Below are positions 5,556-6,346 of a stretch of 6,346 bases of DNA, one piece after another. The notes beneath the pieces were generated by a model, which was not told the DNA's origin, made no database searches, and was given only the letters and a program-made list of their open reading frames with translations. The DNA comes from Akkermansiaceae bacterium. Lineage in GTDB: Bacteria > Verrucomicrobiota > Verrucomicrobiia > Verrucomicrobiales > Akkermansiaceae. The first letter of the stretch is position 1; every line of letters begins with the position of its first letter. Both the position numbers and the translations under genes were made by a program. The stretch spans positions 1-6,346 of the forward strand of contig JARFRT010000443.1 of the NCBI GenBank assembly GCA_029287105.1, read 5' to 3'.

Positions 5556-6346
5556 CCTGGGGCCGGAGTGGCCTTGAGGCCTAACAGGCGCTCGGCATTG
5601 CCCCGGTAGACGAGGTGCTTCACTTCCTCCGGCAGGTCGAGATTTTCCATCAGCGCGAATTGGGGCGCGGGTTTGGTGTTTTCTTTGAATGACCACCAAC
5701 CGCAGTCGGTGGCGAAGAGGAGCTTCTTGCCATGACGGATCATGAATTTCCGTGTGTACTTCCTGTCCTTGCCGAGCGCCCGGGCACCGCTTCCGGCCGA
5801 CAGGTCGGCATACAGGTTGGGATACTTCGCCAGCAGGCGGTCGCAGTCGCCGGTCCCAAGCTGCTTCCACCAAAACGGCCCATGGGCAATGAAGAGACAC
5901 TTGGGGTGGGCTTGCAGCGCCGCTTCGAGATGAGGCAGCCCGGCTTTGTCCTTATTCTGGCTGTTATCCATGTGGAACATGACGGGAAACCCCACCTTGG
6001 CGCAGGCCGCGTAGAGTCGCATGTTCGCGGGGTCATCAAACATCAGGCCCTTGCCGTAGTGTTCACCGAATCCGATGGCGCCATCCTTCTTTTCTTGCCG
6101 CATCTTCTCGACGGCTTCCTCGACCGTGTTCACCTCGCCGGGACCGAAGATGCAGAAACGTTTAATCGTCCCCGGGTACTTGTCGTAATTGGCAAGCATC
6201 GCTTTTCGCTGCTGGTCGTTGCCGGGCAGCGACTTGGTCAAGGGATGCGTGATGGCGATCACGACACCATTTTGACGCATCCACTCCGCCACCTTGTCCA
6301 GACCATCCGGTTGGCAGGCAAAGGCATGCAGGTGGGTGTCGATGAT
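5549..6346 (-). CDS. Metal-dependent amidohydrolase (Amidohydro_2/COG2159-like), N-terminus cut by window edge
   Basis: The visible 265 residues run from IIDTHLHAF at the right edge to a TAG at 5551-5549. The frame is open to the edge, so the GTG at 6292 is internal and the true start lies outside. In the visible numbering, metal-site residues of the amidohydrolase TIM barrel are all present: H5-x-H7 on strand 1, E95 in GFGEHYG, H125 in VMFHMDN, H155 in FIAHGPFWW, and D214 in LFATDCGWW. The end, YRGNAERLLGL (247-257), is the typical (G)NA.RL(L/F)GL tail of this family. Members hydrolyse or decarboxylate small substrates (for example ACMSD and related decarboxylases, or lactone hydrolases); the substrate cannot be told here. 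Any signal peptide would lie beyond the edge. It converges on the phosphoesterase gene with 76 bp between stops and shares no operon with visible genes. Confidence 0.85.
   Translation of the reverse strand: MIDTHLHAFACQPDGLDKVAEWMRQNGVVIAITHPLTKSLPGNDQQRKAMLANYDKYPGTIKRFCIFGPGEVNTVEEAVEKMRQEKKDGAIGFGEHYGKGLMFDDPANMRLYAACAKVGFPVMFHMDNSQNKDKAGLPHLEAALQAHPKCLFIAHGPFWWKQLGTGDCDRLLAKYPNLYADLSAGSGARALGKDRKYTRKFMIRHGKKLLFATDCGWWSFKENTKPAPQFALMENLDLPEEVKHLVYRGNAERLLGLKATPAPGN

Noticed and set aside
5571..5580. GGCC-TTGA-GGCC mini-hairpin near the amidohydrolase C-terminus
   Set aside because: Inside codons for the conserved GLKA end and not followed by a T run in the useful direction; explained by coding sequence.
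1..6346. CRISPR array, insertion sequence, phage or defence module
   Set aside because: No regularly spaced repeats, transposase motifs, terminal inverted repeats or defence-type domains are visible; the recognisable genes are stand-alone metabolic or transport enzymes.

Overview
The window looks like a stretch of a GC-rich Gram-negative bacterial chromosome. It carries four long genes or gene parts plus the first codons of a fifth. The gene mix and the rarity of Shine-Dalgarno sequences would fit Verrucomicrobiota or a related PVC lineage, but this is inference; no rRNA or other phylogenetic marker is present. There is no mobile element, CRISPR array, tRNA, or toxin or defence module.

Layout from left to right. 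(1) 1-115, minus: the N-terminus of adenylosuccinate lyase (purB), cut by the window edge. (2) 116-317: a 202 bp gap with a candidate terminator reading leftwards. (3) 318-1508, minus: an M29-type metallo-aminopeptidase-like protein. (4) 1509-1751: a 243 bp gap with a possible promoter for the aminopeptidase and a hairpin plus T6 that works as a terminator only on the plus strand, where no gene is visible. (5) 1752-4202, minus: a complete P-type ATPase of the plasma-membrane H+-pump class (P-IIIA), without the C-terminal autoinhibitory domain of plant pumps. (6) 4203-4554: a divergent 352 bp intergenic region with a perfect TATAAT inside an inverted repeat, four copies of GCCGAT/ATCGGC, further hairpins, and a 13-codon mini-ORF that overlaps the next start codon. 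(7) 4555-5472, plus: a metallophosphoesterase of the ADPRibase-Mn (ADP-ribose/CDP-alcohol diphosphatase) type with a Tat-like N-terminus. (8) 5549-6346, minus: a TIM-barrel metal-dependent amidohydrolase, cut at its N-terminus by the right edge.

The genes do not form an obvious pathway or operon: the gaps are 76-352 bp and the orientation changes twice. Most are housekeeping or stand-alone enzymes. The proton pump and the exported phosphoesterase are divergently transcribed and share one control region, which is the best place to look for something new. I do not see a clear undescribed multi-gene system. The most interesting signals are regulatory: the motif cluster in the divergent region, the stop/start-overlapping leader peptide, and the orphan plus-strand terminator facing the 3' end of the ATPase gene.
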